Both the position numbers and the translations under genes were made by a program. A stretch of DNA of 64,000 nucleotides from Betaproteobacteria bacterium (lineage in GTDB: Bacteria > Pseudomonadota > Gammaproteobacteria > Burkholderiales > Burkholderiaceae_A): NCBI GenBank assembly GCA_018970545.1, contig JAGWWC010000002.1, positions 79,424 through 143,423 of the forward strand, in the 5' to 3' direction. Shown here in pieces: positions 55,495 through 64,000 of the stretch (position 1 is the stretch's first letter; every line of letters begins with the position of its first letter). The notes under the pieces were generated by a model, which worked only from the letters and a program-made list of their open reading frames with translations, searched no databases and had not been told where the DNA came from.

Positions 55495-58400
55495 ATGCTA
55501 GCGCAAGCGCCTGGCCGCATTCGACATCTCGCATGGCTATTGATTCAAGCATCGGCCGTTGCCGCAGCCGCTATAGCGGCTCTGGCCGCCGCTGCCTTGT
55601 TGGCGTTGCATTTCTGGATCTGGCCATCGATGTCCGATCGGCAGGCCGTATGGCTTTCAGAATTCCAGTCGCAGATGTCGCAGCGTGGGCTCTCGGTCAG
55701 CGTGCAGGCCCTCGATGCCGATTGGGAGACCTGGTTTAGACCGCGGATTCGCATCGCCCAGCTGGAAGTGGCCCGCCCCAATGGCGATCGTGTGCTCGCG
55801 ATCCGAGAGATCCAGGCGGTGTTGGGGCTGCGGTCAATCGCTTCACTGCTGCATTGGACGCCCGTTTTCTCTGAAATCAGGCTCCAAGATCCGCAGCTTT
55901 ATGCAGAGCGTGATGCGAAAGGTGAAGTCATCGTTGCCGGCATTGCGCTGGCGGGCAATCAATCGGATCCCGAACTGCTGAACTGGTTGCTGCGCCAAGG
56001 CCGGCTGCGGCTGGATGGTGGCGAAATCATTTGGCGAGACGTGATTCGTAGCCGGTCTGTCCGGCTTCGAGATCTTACGTTTGCCATGAATAACCTCGGC
56101 GTGAGTCATGCCTGGGCGCTGAAGGCAACGCCGCCATCGATACTCGGTGAGGGCTTTGTGCTGCAGGGCGACTTTCGTCATGCTTTGGGAGGCAGTCCCG
56201 GTGATCTCAAGGAGTGGGTCGGGGAAGCGTATGTTCAGTTCGATCGTGTGAACTTATCGGAGCTCACTCAGTTTGTGCATCTTCCGCAGGCAGCGCCACT
56301 GCGGGTGAATTCTGGCCAGGGTGCGTTGCGGGCTTGGATTAAGCTGGATTCAGGCACCCTGGAAGATCTCACGGTGGATCTGGATTTAACAGATGCATCA
56401 CTGCAGTGGGGCACGCCAAAGCGGCCGATGCTGCTGAAGCGGCTGACGGGCCGGGCGCAGACGCGGCTTGCTGACCGTGAGCAGAAGGTGAGCCTCACCA
56501 ACGTACATCTTGAATCCAGTCAACTGAAAGCGCCAGCCCACATTCCGTCTGCCGAATTGAATTTACGGCAGAAATCGGGGGCCGGAAATCTATCGGCTCA
56601 GGTGGCGGCAAAAGCGATTGATTTGTCAGCAGTGATGTGGTTTTTGGAACATATTCCTCTGCCCTCGGATTGGCGATCCACGTTGTCGGGGCTGCAGCCC
56701 GCGGGAAGCCTGATCGATTTTCGGCTGGCCTGGGATGAGGAGGGCGATGTCGCGAAGCGTTTTGCAATTGAGTCGGGCTTTGAAAATTTATCGCTCGCAC
56801 CGCTCGGACGGCGGCCGGGCTTTTCGCAGGCATCGGGCAGCATCAAGGCCAATGAGCAGTCGGGCGAGCTGAGGCTGGCAAGCCGTTCGGGGGGCCTGAG
56901 TTTTCCAGGAATTTTCGAATCGGCCGGATTTCGTTTTGACCGCCTTGATGCGCAGATTGGCTGGTCAGCGAAGCACCTTCTGGCGGCTGCCCATGATCAG
57001 CAGCCAACAGCAGAATTTACGATTCGACGGCTCGCAGTCACGAATTCAGATTTGGCAATCGAGGCTTCTGGAACTTATCGCTGGCGCAATGGCAGTCTCG
57101 GCGAGGCCGATCTCGCTGGAAAAATAACCCGGGCCGAGTTCAACAAGATTGTGGACTATGTCCCCAAGGCGGTCGGCAGCGAGACACGCTCTTGGTTAAA
57201 GCAGCATCTCATCAGCGCAAAAAACACAAGCGCCAGCTTTGAGTTGCGTGGGCCGCTGGAACGTTTCCCGTTTCGCGATCCGTCAGAGGGAAAGTTTGTC
57301 GTGGTTGTACAGACTGAGGCCGCTGTGATGCGACCAACGGCCGGCTGGCCGCTCATCAACAATATTCGGGCCCAGGTGATCTTTGATCGGCATCAATTCC
57401 GTACGGTCGCGAAGGGCGCGCGCTTGGGGCCGCTTGGCCTGTCGGATATCACTGCACGCATTGATGACCTGGAGGCCAATGGGCCCCTGCTGATGGTGGG
57501 CGGGGTAATTTCGGGTGACTTTCAGTCGCTGATCGATATCGCTAACCAGTCTCCGGTCCGCCAGATGTTGGGGGAGCTGACCACAGAGATGCGTGCCAAA
57601 GGCCAGGCTAGTCTTGCATTGGGCCTGAGGTTAGATCTCTCCGTAGCCGATCGCAGTCAGATTGATGGAAAGTTGTCGACCGCAAAAAGCAGTTTTCGTT
57701 ATGCGCAGGGTCTGCCGGAGATTTCGATAGCCGCCGCCGACATTGGATTTAATCAATCCGGCATTACTGCTTTTCATCTGCAGGGCCAGGCGCTTGGCGG
57801 ACCGCTGCGGGTGAGTTCAAGACTCGCTGAGCGCGGCCCATCCGGGCCGGCTGCTGTCCTGACCATCTCAGTGGATGGCCAGGCCGTGGGTCCGGCATTG
57901 GAGCGCTGGACGGAGGAATCCATCGGCCTGCCGATCAAAAACACACTCACAGGTAGCACGCGTTACAGCGCAGCTGTGGAGCTACAAGAGGCGAGCATTC
58001 GCACTGTGATTCGTAGCTCTTTAGAGGGCCTGGGTAGTTCGCTTCCCGGCTCATTTCGCAAACGCCCCCAGGACGACTGGGGCCTTCGCATTGATCTCTT
58101 ACATCAGCAGCCGCACCCCGGGGCGCCAGCAGCGCCGACGCAGACCTGGACGATCAGCAGCAACCAACAACAGCTCAACGCGCGCATTCAACGCAGTCTT
58201 ACAGCGCGAAAAGAGACCCTCATCGACATTGATTCTCGTCAGCTGGCGGGCCAGTTTCGCTGGACGCCGTCGGTATCGTCAGTGAAATCTGCCAAGGGAG
58301 CACGCTCGCAGCCCCTGATGCAGGCTCGACTGTCCCGGCTTTGGCTGGATGCCCCTGGCCGGGAGGATTCAATCCCGCAAGAGGATTCATCCGATGGCGT

Positions 58401-59268
58401 CGCCCAAGAGTGGCCAAGCGTTGATTTGGTGGTGGATGATTTTCGTGTGGGTGAGCGGGCCTGGGGCCGGCTTGAGGTTCAGGCCTCACCAGTAACGGCC
58501 ACGCGAAGCTGGGAGATTTCGCGGTTCTCTGTTGCAAACTCTGATGCAGAGCTCTCTGGCCAGGGCCAGTGGGCAACGCTGACTCAGGGCCGCCAGCGCC
58601 GATCGAGGACCTCTCTGAATCTTGAGCTGCGGGTCAACAACGGTGGCGCGCTGCTGGCGCGATCGGGCTATCCCAAAGTGATCCGCGATACCAAGGGCAA
58701 GATTGAGGGCCGGCTGCACTGGCCGGGATCGCCGCTTGATTTTTCAGGCGCTGCTTTAAACGGCAATCTCAGCTTGAATCTCGAGCAAGGCCAGTTCTTA
58801 AAGGCCGATCCGGGCCTTGCGCGTTTGGTCAGCGTTGTGAATCTGCAGTCTCTGCCGCGGCGGATCAAACTGGACTTTCGGGATATTTTCTCGGAGGGCT
58901 TTACCTACGAGCGTATCCGTGGCGACCTGCAGTTTCTCAATGGCCAGGCCAGCACTCAGAATCTTCGCATCATTGGCGTTCAGGCCTCAGTCATGCTGGA
59001 GGGCACTGCCGATATTCGTCGGGAGACGCAGGATCTGCGGGTGCTGGTGCTGCCCGAATTCAATGCAGGCCTGGCCTCACTCGGCTATGCCGCTTTGGTG
59101 AACCCTGCGGTTGGCCTGGGCGCTTTTGTGGCGCAATACATTCTGAGAAATCCTGTGCGCGAGCTCTTGTCTTATGAGTACCGTGTCACGGGCAGCTGGG
59201 AAGACCCCGTGGTGGAGTCGGCCCGCCGTGAACTGCGTTCGAATACGCCTGAGATCAAGGCAAAATAA
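55495..59268 (+). CDS. yhdP: YhdP-family AsmA-like protein
   Basis: A 1257-residue protein anchored in the inner membrane by one helix (about residues 12-38), with a very large periplasmic part containing DUF3971 and a C-terminal AsmA-like domain. In E. coli YhdP, TamB and YdbH carry phospholipids across the periplasm to the outer membrane. The conserved end LVNPAVGLGAFVAQYILRNP and YEYRVTGSWEDP are typical. The ATG at 55495 is preceded at 7 bases by AAGAAT. The amidase gene follows after 44 bases, then tldD, the conserved yhdP-nit-tldD order. Confidence 0.93.
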   Translation: MLAQAPGRIRHLAWLLIQASAVAAAAIAALAAAALLALHFWIWPSMSDRQAVWLSEFQSQMSQRGLSVSVQALDADWETWFRPRIRIAQLEVARPNGDRVLAIREIQAVLGLRSIASLLHWTPVFSEIRLQDPQLYAERDAKGEVIVAGIALAGNQSDPELLNWLLRQGRLRLDGGEIIWRDVIRSRSVRLRDLTFAMNNLGVSHAWALKATPPSILGEGFVLQGDFRHALGGSPGDLKEWVGEAYVQFDRVNLSELTQFVHLPQAAPLRVNSGQGALRAWIKLDSGTLEDLTVDLDLTDASLQWGTPKRPMLLKRLTGRAQTRLADREQKVSLTNVHLESSQLKAPAHIPSAELNLRQKSGAGNLSAQVAAKAIDLSAVMWFLEHIPLPSDWRSTLSGLQPAGSLIDFRLAWDEEGDVAKRFAIESGFENLSLAPLGRRPGFSQASGSIKANEQSGELRLASRSGGLSFPGIFESAGFRFDRLDAQIGWSAKHLLAAAHDQQPTAEFTIRRLAVTNSDLAIEASGTYRWRNGSLGEADLAGKITRAEFNKIVDYVPKAVGSETRSWLKQHLISAKNTSASFELRGPLERFPFRDPSEGKFVVVVQTEAAVMRPTAGWPLINNIRAQVIFDRHQFRTVAKGARLGPLGLSDITARIDDLEANGPLLMVGGVISGDFQSLIDIANQSPVRQMLGELTTEMRAKGQASLALGLRLDLSVADRSQIDGKLSTAKSSFRYAQGLPEISIAAADIGFNQSGITAFHLQGQALGGPLRVSSRLAERGPSGPAAVLTISVDGQAVGPALERWTEESIGLPIKNTLTGSTRYSAAVELQEASIRTVIRSSLEGLGSSLPGSFRKRPQDDWGLRIDLLHQQPHPGAPAAPTQTWTISSNQQQLNARIQRSLTARKETLIDIDSRQLAGQFRWTPSVSSVKSAKGARSQPLMQARLSRLWLDAPGREDSIPQEDSSDGVAQEWPSVDLVVDDFRVGERAWGRLEVQASPVTATRSWEISRFSVANSDAELSGQGQWATLTQGRQRRSRTSLNLELRVNNGGALLARSGYPKVIRDTKGKIEGRLHWPGSPLDFSGAALNGNLSLNLEQGQFLKADPGLARLVSVVNLQSLPRRIKLDFRDIFSEGFTYERIRGDLQFLNGQASTQNLRIIGVQASVMLEGTADIRRETQDLRVLVLPEFNAGLASLGYAALVNPAVGLGAFVAQYILRNPVRELLSYEYRVTGSWEDPVVESARRELRSNTPEIKAK

Positions 59269-59312
59269 GCCAGCGGCCCAGGGTGGGTCCGCATCGATAA
59301 CGGACTGCTGAT

Positions 59313-60149
59313 ATGGCGAAAGTGGCTGCGATACAAATGGTGAGCACTCCACGCGTGCAAGAGAATCTTGAGCGCATGCGGCATTGGGTTGCTCAGGCGG
59401 CATCCCGTGGCGCGCAGCTGGTGCTCTTGCCAGAGTATTTTTGCGTCATGGGCGCTGAAACCGATAAGGTCAGGCTGCGGGAGGCCCATGGGGCCGGCCC
59501 TGGCTCGCCGATTCAGCAGGCCCTTGCACAGACGGCCGCCGAGCATCAGGTCTGGCTACTGGGCGGCACGGTGCCCCTGGTGGCAGGCACGCCCAATCGG
59601 GTCCGCAACTCGGTGCTGGTCTTTGGGCCCGATGGTCAAGAGCGATCGCGTTACGACAAGATTCATTTGTTTGCCTTTAAAAAGGGCAGTGAGTCGTATG
59701 ACGAGTCCGTCACCATTGAGCCTGGAAGTGAGCCGGTGGCCTGTCAGACGATTGCCGGCCGCACTGCGTTATCGGTCTGCTACGACCTACGCTTCCCCGA
59801 GCTGTATCGGGCACTGGGTCTTTTGGATTTAATTGTCGTGCCGGCGGCATTCACTTACACCACAGGCCGGGCCCACTGGGAGCTGCTGCTGCGGACACGG
59901 GCAGTCGAGAACCAGTGTTACCTACTGGCCAGTGCGCAGGGCGGGCAGCATGAGAATGGCCGCCGAACATGGGGCCACAGCATGCTGATTGATCCCTGGG
60001 GGGAAATCCTGGACTGCCTGCCCGAGGGCGAGGGCCTGGCGATGGGGGATTTGGATGCAGGCCGCCTGGCCGAGATTCGCCTAAACTTGCCTGCCCTTGA
60101 GCATCGCGTGATGGTCCATCGTGCGGTGAATAAAAACCTATCAACCTAA
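59313..60149 (+). CDS. Nitrilase-superfamily amidohydrolase (Nit/deaminated-glutathione amidase-like)
   Basis: A 278-residue carbon-nitrogen hydrolase. The catalytic triad is Glu41 (LLPEYFC), Lys116 (YDKIHLF) and Cys156 (SVCYDLRFPELYR). The DLRFPELYR context is typical of the Nit1/YbeM branch, which repairs deaminated glutathione, but other amides are possible. It sits between yhdP and tldD, an arrangement common in beta- and gammaproteobacteria. The gap to tldD is 10 bases. Confidence 0.92.
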   Translation: MAKVAAIQMVSTPRVQENLERMRHWVAQAASRGAQLVLLPEYFCVMGAETDKVRLREAHGAGPGSPIQQALAQTAAEHQVWLLGGTVPLVAGTPNRVRNSVLVFGPDGQERSRYDKIHLFAFKKGSESYDESVTIEPGSEPVACQTIAGRTALSVCYDLRFPELYRALGLLDLIVVPAAFTYTTGRAHWELLLRTRAVENQCYLLASAQGGQHENGRRTWGHSMLIDPWGEILDCLPEGEGLAMGDLDAGRLAEIRLNLPALEHRVMVHRAVNKNLST

Positions 60150-60159
60150 AGAAGACGCT

Positions 60160-61629
60160 ATGAAGCCCGCAGAACTCGCGATTGCCTCACTGGCCACAGC
60201 CCGTGAACTCCTGCTTGAGCCCTATGGCCTCAACGAGCATCACCTGCACCGTGCTCTATCGGAGATTTTTGCCCACCGCGTTGATTTTGCAGATCTGTAT
60301 TTTCAATACACGCGGTCTGAGGCCTGGAGCTTAGATGAAGGCATTGTCAAAAGCGGCAGCTTCTCCATCGATCAGGGTGTTGGTGTGCGGGCTGTCAGTG
60401 GCGAGAAGACTGCCTTTGCATATTCTGATGTCCTAAGCCCCGAGGCCCTGCATGAGGCCGCCATCACGACACGCGCGATTGCGCGCTCGGGCCGTTCCGT
60501 AAAAACGAAGCTGGCATCCTCGACTGCGTTGGCCATACCGCCGCAGTGTTTGTACGGTGATGCGGATCCGATCGCTGCGCTGACTGCCCAGCAGAAGGTG
60601 GACCTGCTCGGACGCGTGGAATCTCTGGCCCGCCGCCGCGACCCGCGTGTTATTCAGGTGATGGCATCGCTTGCCGGTGAATACGATGTGGTGATGGTCT
60701 TACGCAGTGATGGATTGATGGCCGCCGATGTTCGGCCATTGGTGCGGCTCTCCGTCACGGTCATTGTTGAGCACAATGGCCGGCGCGAGCAGGGCAGCGG
60801 CGGCGGCGGCGGCCGGCGTGATCTCAGCATGTTTACTGATGCGTTAATCGAGCATTACGTTGAGGATGCAGTCCGCCAGGCCATTGTGAATCTCGACGCA
60901 CGGCCCGCGCCGGCAGGCACAATGCCTGTCGTTCTGGGGCCCGGATGGCCAGGCGTGCTGCTGCACGAGGCGGTAGGCCACGGCCTGGAAGGCGACTTTA
61001 ATCGACGTGGCTCATCGGCCTTTGCGGGCCGAATCGGCCAGCAGGTTGCGGCAAAGGGGGTTACCGTCGTCGATGACGGCACTCTGAAAGATCGGCGTGG
61101 TTCTCTGAATGTCGATGATGAAGGCCATGCAACACAATGCAATGTCCTAATCGAAGACGGAATCTTGCGCGGCTATATTCAGGATTCATTAAATGCTCGC
61201 CTAATGAAGGTGGCGCCAACCGGAAATGGGCGGCGCGAATCCTATGCTCACCTGCCCATGCCACGCATGACCAATACGTATATGCTGGCTGGCAAAGAAG
61301 ATCCCAAGAGCATTGTGGCCTCTCTAGATCGGGGCCTGTATGCGGTGAATTTCGGCGGCGGACAGGTCGATATCACCAGCGGTAAGTTTGTTTTCTCGGC
61401 CTCCGAGGCCTACTGGGTTGAGGGCGGAAAAATTCAGTATCCCGTCAAAGGCGCCACCATCATCGGCAATGGGCCCGATGCGCTGACGCGGGTCACCATG
61501 ATCGGCCGTGATCTTGAGCTGGACTCAGGCGTTGGCACCTGTGGCAAAGAAGGCCAGAGTGTTCCTGTAGGCGTCGGCCAGCCAACGCTGCGGATTGAGT
61601 CTCTAACGGTTGGGGGTACCGCCGGCTAA
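60160..61629 (+). CDS. tldD: Metalloprotease TldD
   Basis: A 489-residue subunit of the TldD/TldE zinc protease, which degrades unfolded peptides and matures some microcins and modified peptides. The metal motif HEAVGH followed by GLEGDFNRRGSSAF is complete, so this is TldD rather than the inactive TldE. No tldE (pmbA) is in the window. Its TAA stop is part of the TAAAAT hexamer that lies 6 bases before aroG. Confidence 0.96.
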   Translation: MKPAELAIASLATARELLLEPYGLNEHHLHRALSEIFAHRVDFADLYFQYTRSEAWSLDEGIVKSGSFSIDQGVGVRAVSGEKTAFAYSDVLSPEALHEAAITTRAIARSGRSVKTKLASSTALAIPPQCLYGDADPIAALTAQQKVDLLGRVESLARRRDPRVIQVMASLAGEYDVVMVLRSDGLMAADVRPLVRLSVTVIVEHNGRREQGSGGGGGRRDLSMFTDALIEHYVEDAVRQAIVNLDARPAPAGTMPVVLGPGWPGVLLHEAVGHGLEGDFNRRGSSAFAGRIGQQVAAKGVTVVDDGTLKDRRGSLNVDDEGHATQCNVLIEDGILRGYIQDSLNARLMKVAPTGNGRRESYAHLPMPRMTNTYMLAGKEDPKSIVASLDRGLYAVNFGGGQVDITSGKFVFSASEAYWVEGGKIQYPVKGATIIGNGPDALTRVTMIGRDLELDSGVGTCGKEGQSVPVGVGQPTLRIESLTVGGTAG

Positions 61630-61632
61630 AAT
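61627..61632 (+). promoter_or_regulatory. Candidate -10 of aroG (leaderless geometry)
   Basis: TAAAAT (5 of 6) overlaps the tldD stop codon and is followed by 6 bases (AGCGGA) and the aroG ATG. No good Shine-Dalgarno spacing and no clear -35 are present; readthrough from tldD is an alternative. Confidence 0.4.
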
Positions 61633-61638
61633 AGCGGA

Positions 61639-62730
61639 ATGACCTCATTCACGACCGAATCCGCTACGCCGCGCACCGACGATCTCCGCATTCGTGAGAT
61701 CAAGGAAGTCGCCCCGCCATCGCATCTGTTGCGTGAGTTTCCGGTATCCATATCGGCAGCACAGCTGGTCAGCACGACGCGTCAGTCGATTCATCGCATC
61801 CTTCACGAAATGGAGGATCGGCTCTTGGTCATCATCGGCCCATGTTCGATTCATGATCCCAAGGCCGCATTGGAATATGCCGGCCGATTGTTCGAACAAC
61901 GTAAGCGTTATGCGGCTGACCTTGAGATTGTCATGCGGGTCTACTTCGAGAAGCCGCGGACAACGGTCGGCTGGAAGGGCCTGATCAATGACCCGAGGCT
62001 GGATGGCAGCTATGACATCAACCTCGGCCTGCGTACCGCGCGCGAGGTCTTGCTACGCATCAATGAGTTGGGCGTGCCCGCAGGCACCGAATTCCTGGAC
62101 ATGATTTCGCCGCAGTACATCGGCGATCTGGTGGCCTGGGGCGCCATTGGCGCCCGCACGACTGAGTCGCAGGTCCATCGTGAACTCGCCTCTGGCTTGT
62201 CATGCCCTGTGGGATTTAAAAATGGCACGGATGGCAATCTGCGAATCGCACTGGATGCAATCAAGGCGGCGGCCCATCCGCATCATTTTCTTTCTGTCAC
62301 CAAGGCGGGCCACTCCGCCATCGTCTCCACGGGCGGCAATGAAGACTGCCATGTCATTTTGCGTGGCGGCAAGGCACCGAATTACGATGCTGCGAGTGTG
62401 GAGTCTGCCTGCAAAGACTCGGCGGCAGTCAACATGGCCTGCCGGCTGATGATCGACATGAGCCATGCCAACAGCAGCAAGAAACCTGAGAATCAACTGC
62501 ATGTGGCCCAAGACATCGCCGCTCAGTTGTCATCCGGTGAGCGCCGCATCTTTGGTGTGATGGTGGAAAGCCATCTGGTTGGCGGACGGCAGGATCTCGT
62601 GCCTGGAAAGCCGCTGACTTACGGGCAGAGCATCACCGATGGCTGTATTGATTGGGAGGGCAGCCTCTCGATTCTCGAGAACCTCAGTCAGGCCGTGCGG
62701 GCCCGCCGGCTTCGACTCGCTGCCGCCTAG
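61639..62730 (+). CDS. aroG: 3-deoxy-7-phosphoheptulonate (DAHP) synthase, class I
   Basis: A 363-residue enzyme that condenses phosphoenolpyruvate and erythrose 4-phosphate, the first step of the shikimate pathway. The motifs IIGPCSIHDPKAALEYA, FEKPRTTVGWKGLINDP, GFKNGTDG and MVESHLVGGRQD define the AroFGH type. Which amino acid inhibits it cannot be told here. Together with aroQ and the aroE domain the window encodes three shikimate steps at separate sites. Its last 4 bases overlap the convergent pduO. Confidence 0.96.
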   Translation: MTSFTTESATPRTDDLRIREIKEVAPPSHLLREFPVSISAAQLVSTTRQSIHRILHEMEDRLLVIIGPCSIHDPKAALEYAGRLFEQRKRYAADLEIVMRVYFEKPRTTVGWKGLINDPRLDGSYDINLGLRTAREVLLRINELGVPAGTEFLDMISPQYIGDLVAWGAIGARTTESQVHRELASGLSCPVGFKNGTDGNLRIALDAIKAAAHPHHFLSVTKAGHSAIVSTGGNEDCHVILRGGKAPNYDAASVESACKDSAAVNMACRLMIDMSHANSSKKPENQLHVAQDIAAQLSSGERRIFGVMVESHLVGGRQDLVPGKPLTYGQSITDGCIDWEGSLSILENLSQAVRARRLRLAAA

Positions 62731-63308
62731 CCAGCACTATCACTGCTGGCGTCACGATCGCGACGCCAGAGCACATCGTTTCCTGGCCCTTGGCATTGCG
62801 GGCTGCGATTCAGTCTCCGCGCTGTGACAAACAGCAGATCGGATAGTCGATTCAGATATTGAATGATTTCATTACGCACCGGAGAGGCGGTTCTGAGGTG
62901 GACCGCACTGCGCTCTGCGCGTCGGGCAACCGTGCGGCAGACATGGGCCAGCGCAGAAGCCCGGCATCCCCCCGGCAAAATAAATTCGGCCAGCCGCGGT
63001 AGTTCGGCATTCCAGGATTGAAGGGTTTCATCCAAGCTTGCGATGCGGGCCTCACGCAGCAGCTCAAAACCCGGAATCGAGAGTTCACCGCCGACATCAA
63101 AGAGGTCATGCTGGATTTCAACCAGCACCTCGCGGACCTCAGCGGGAAGATCTTCGGTCAGCAGCAAGCCGATGCTGCTATTGAGCTCATCAACATCGCC
63201 GATTGCGTTGATCCGTGCATGGTCTTTGGAAATACGGCTTCCATCACCCAGGCCCGTGGTGCCATCATCGCCAGTGCGAGTGGTAATTGCGGAGAGACGA
63301 TTGGCCAT
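62727..63308 (-). CDS. PduO-type cob(I)alamin adenosyltransferase
   Basis: A 193-residue ATP:corrinoid adenosyltransferase that forms adenosylcobalamin. The ATP-binding N-terminus TRTGDDGTTGLGDGSRI and the helix with NEIIQYLNRLSDLLFV are diagnostic. The last 25 residues are polar and not conserved. It is divergent from glcD across 87 bases, an arrangement common in Burkholderiales. Confidence 0.94.
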   Translation of the reverse strand: MANRLSAITTRTGDDGTTGLGDGSRISKDHARINAIGDVDELNSSIGLLLTEDLPAEVREVLVEIQHDLFDVGGELSIPGFELLREARIASLDETLQSWNAELPRLAEFILPGGCRASALAHVCRTVARRAERSAVHLRTASPVRNEIIQYLNRLSDLLFVTARRLNRSPQCQGPGNDVLWRRDRDASSDSAG

Positions 63309-63361
63309 GTGGGGGTAACGGGCTTGCGCTTGTTCTAAAATGACCGGATTCTATCGAACAA

Positions 63362-63383
63362 CCACTGCGTTCAAATGCAGTGG
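63362..63383. repeat. Inverted repeat upstream of glcD
   Basis: CCACTGC (63362-63368) and GCAGTGG (63377-63383) form a perfect 7-bp inverted repeat with an 8-base centre. It ends 12 bases before the glcD start in the divergent pduO-glcD gap. No T-run follows on the plus strand, so an operator or leader hairpin is more likely than a terminator. Confidence 0.5.
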
Positions 63384-63395
63384 CCCTATTAAAAA

Positions 63396-64000
63396 ATGAA
63401 TGCCCCTAGAGAACTCCACCTTGGCGAGTTGCGTTTCGAAGACTTTACCCAGCCAATGGCAGCTGCCAAGCGCGACGGCCTGATTCGTGCGCTCGGACAG
63501 GTGGTCCCCGCAAAGGATCTGCTCTTTTCCGACGAGGCCCTCAAGCCCTATGAATGCGATGGCCTGGCGGGTTATCGGCAGATGCCGTCGGTGGTGGTAC
63601 TGCCCACCCAGGAATCACAGGTAGTCGAAATCCTTCGGATCTGCCATCAGATGGATGTGCCCGTGGTCGCGCGAGGTGCGGGCACTGGACTATCCGGGGG
63701 TGCAACACCGCATCGGGGTGGCGTCGTGCTGTCGCTCGCCCGCTTAAACGCGCTCATCAGTGTTGATCCCATGGCCCGAACGGCCAGGGTGCAGCCGGGT
63801 GTGCGTAACGCTGCAATCTCTGAAGCGGCCGCCCCCTTTGGCCTGTATTACGCACCGGATCCCTCGTCGCAGATCGCCTGCTCAATTGGCGGCAACGTCG
63901 CGGAAAATTCTGGTGGCGTGCACTGCTTGAAATATGGCCTGACGGTTCACAACGTACTTCGTGTCCGGGCAGTCACGATGGAAGGTGAGGTGATCGAGCT
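63396..64000 (+). CDS. glcD: Glycolate oxidase subunit GlcD-like FAD-linked oxidase (partial)
   Basis: The first 201 codons of a GlcD-type flavoprotein run off the window. The FAD-binding PCMH domain shows ARGAGTGLSGGATPHRGG and PDPSSQIACSIGGNVAENSG, the characteristic GlcD signature. With GlcE and GlcF it oxidises glycolate to glyoxylate; those genes would lie beyond the right edge. The ATG at 63396 follows an A-run with no Shine-Dalgarno sequence; TATTAA lies just upstream but too close for a standard promoter. Confidence 0.9.
   Translation, partial: MNAPRELHLGELRFEDFTQPMAAAKRDGLIRALGQVVPAKDLLFSDEALKPYECDGLAGYRQMPSVVVLPTQESQVVEILRICHQMDVPVVARGAGTGLSGGATPHRGGVVLSLARLNALISVDPMARTARVQPGVRNAAISEAAAPFGLYYAPDPSSQIACSIGGNVAENSGGVHCLKYGLTVHNVLRVRAVTMEGEVIE

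Overview
The window is a stretch of core chromosome from a betaproteobacterium, most likely order Burkholderiales. The evidence is gene order and family content: ftsZ end - peroxiredoxin - lpxC - DUF721 - secA - argJ - ATPase - mutT / zapD - coaE - pilD - CNNM; ispB / rplU-rpmA-obgE-proB; aroQ-accB-accC-prmA; an orphan Bug-type binding protein; a Lys/Ala-rich H1-like protein ending in WPFPTGSRP; and a pduO/glcD pair. Base composition looks moderately GC-rich throughout and I saw no compositional island. A genus cannot be named from this. I found no insertion sequence, phage gene, CRISPR array, defence locus or toxin system. Genes are packed tightly, with no gene-free stretch above 300 bases.

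Layout. 1-12.2 kb: end of the division cluster, lipid A and secretion genes, arginine biosynthesis, a dNTP/CoA/division block on the minus strand, and tRNA-Pro(CGG). 12.2-18.7 kb: ispB divergent from the ribosomal/GTPase/proline operon, then rppH and proS. 18.7-24 kb: an enoyl-CoA hydratase-like gene, a TRAP transporter (dctQMP) sitting directly behind ffh, and a CcsA/YpjD-like gene. 24.7-31.5 kb: ampD, class Ia ribonucleotide reductase nrdA-nrdB with candidate NrdR boxes and strong inverted repeats, the H1-like protein, and yggT. 31.4-37.5 kb: a minus-strand block with a glycine-zipper lipoprotein, a PfkB kinase, prmA, accC, accB, aroQ, a TlpA-like thioredoxin and an NTase-like protein. 37.5-45 kb: mpl, an in-frame RNase II-AroE fusion, mgtE and rmuC. 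45-52.7 kb: sugar kinase, CoA-transferase, moaC, a BepA-like protease, a heptosyltransferase, ilvE and azlCD. 52.7-64 kb: glnE, yhdP, a nitrilase-family amidase, tldD, aroG, pduO and the first third of glcD.

The most interesting signals are not accessory systems. (1) Nine genes (zapD, ispB, yggT, the NTase-like gene, mpl, moaC, bepA-like, azlC, aroG) have a 5-of-6 match to the -10 hexamer TATAAT placed exactly 6 or 7 bases before the start codon, usually with no Shine-Dalgarno sequence. This is the geometry expected of leaderless transcripts. At moaC/bepA one 7-bp symmetric core (TATGATA) would serve both divergent genes. (2) RNase II and shikimate dehydrogenase are fused in one 950-codon frame, yet a strong internal Shine-Dalgarno remains in front of the aroE start. 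(3) The type IV prepilin peptidase survives without pilB/pilC and without the usual N-terminal cysteine motif. (4) Six of ten convergent gene pairs overlap at their 3' ends.
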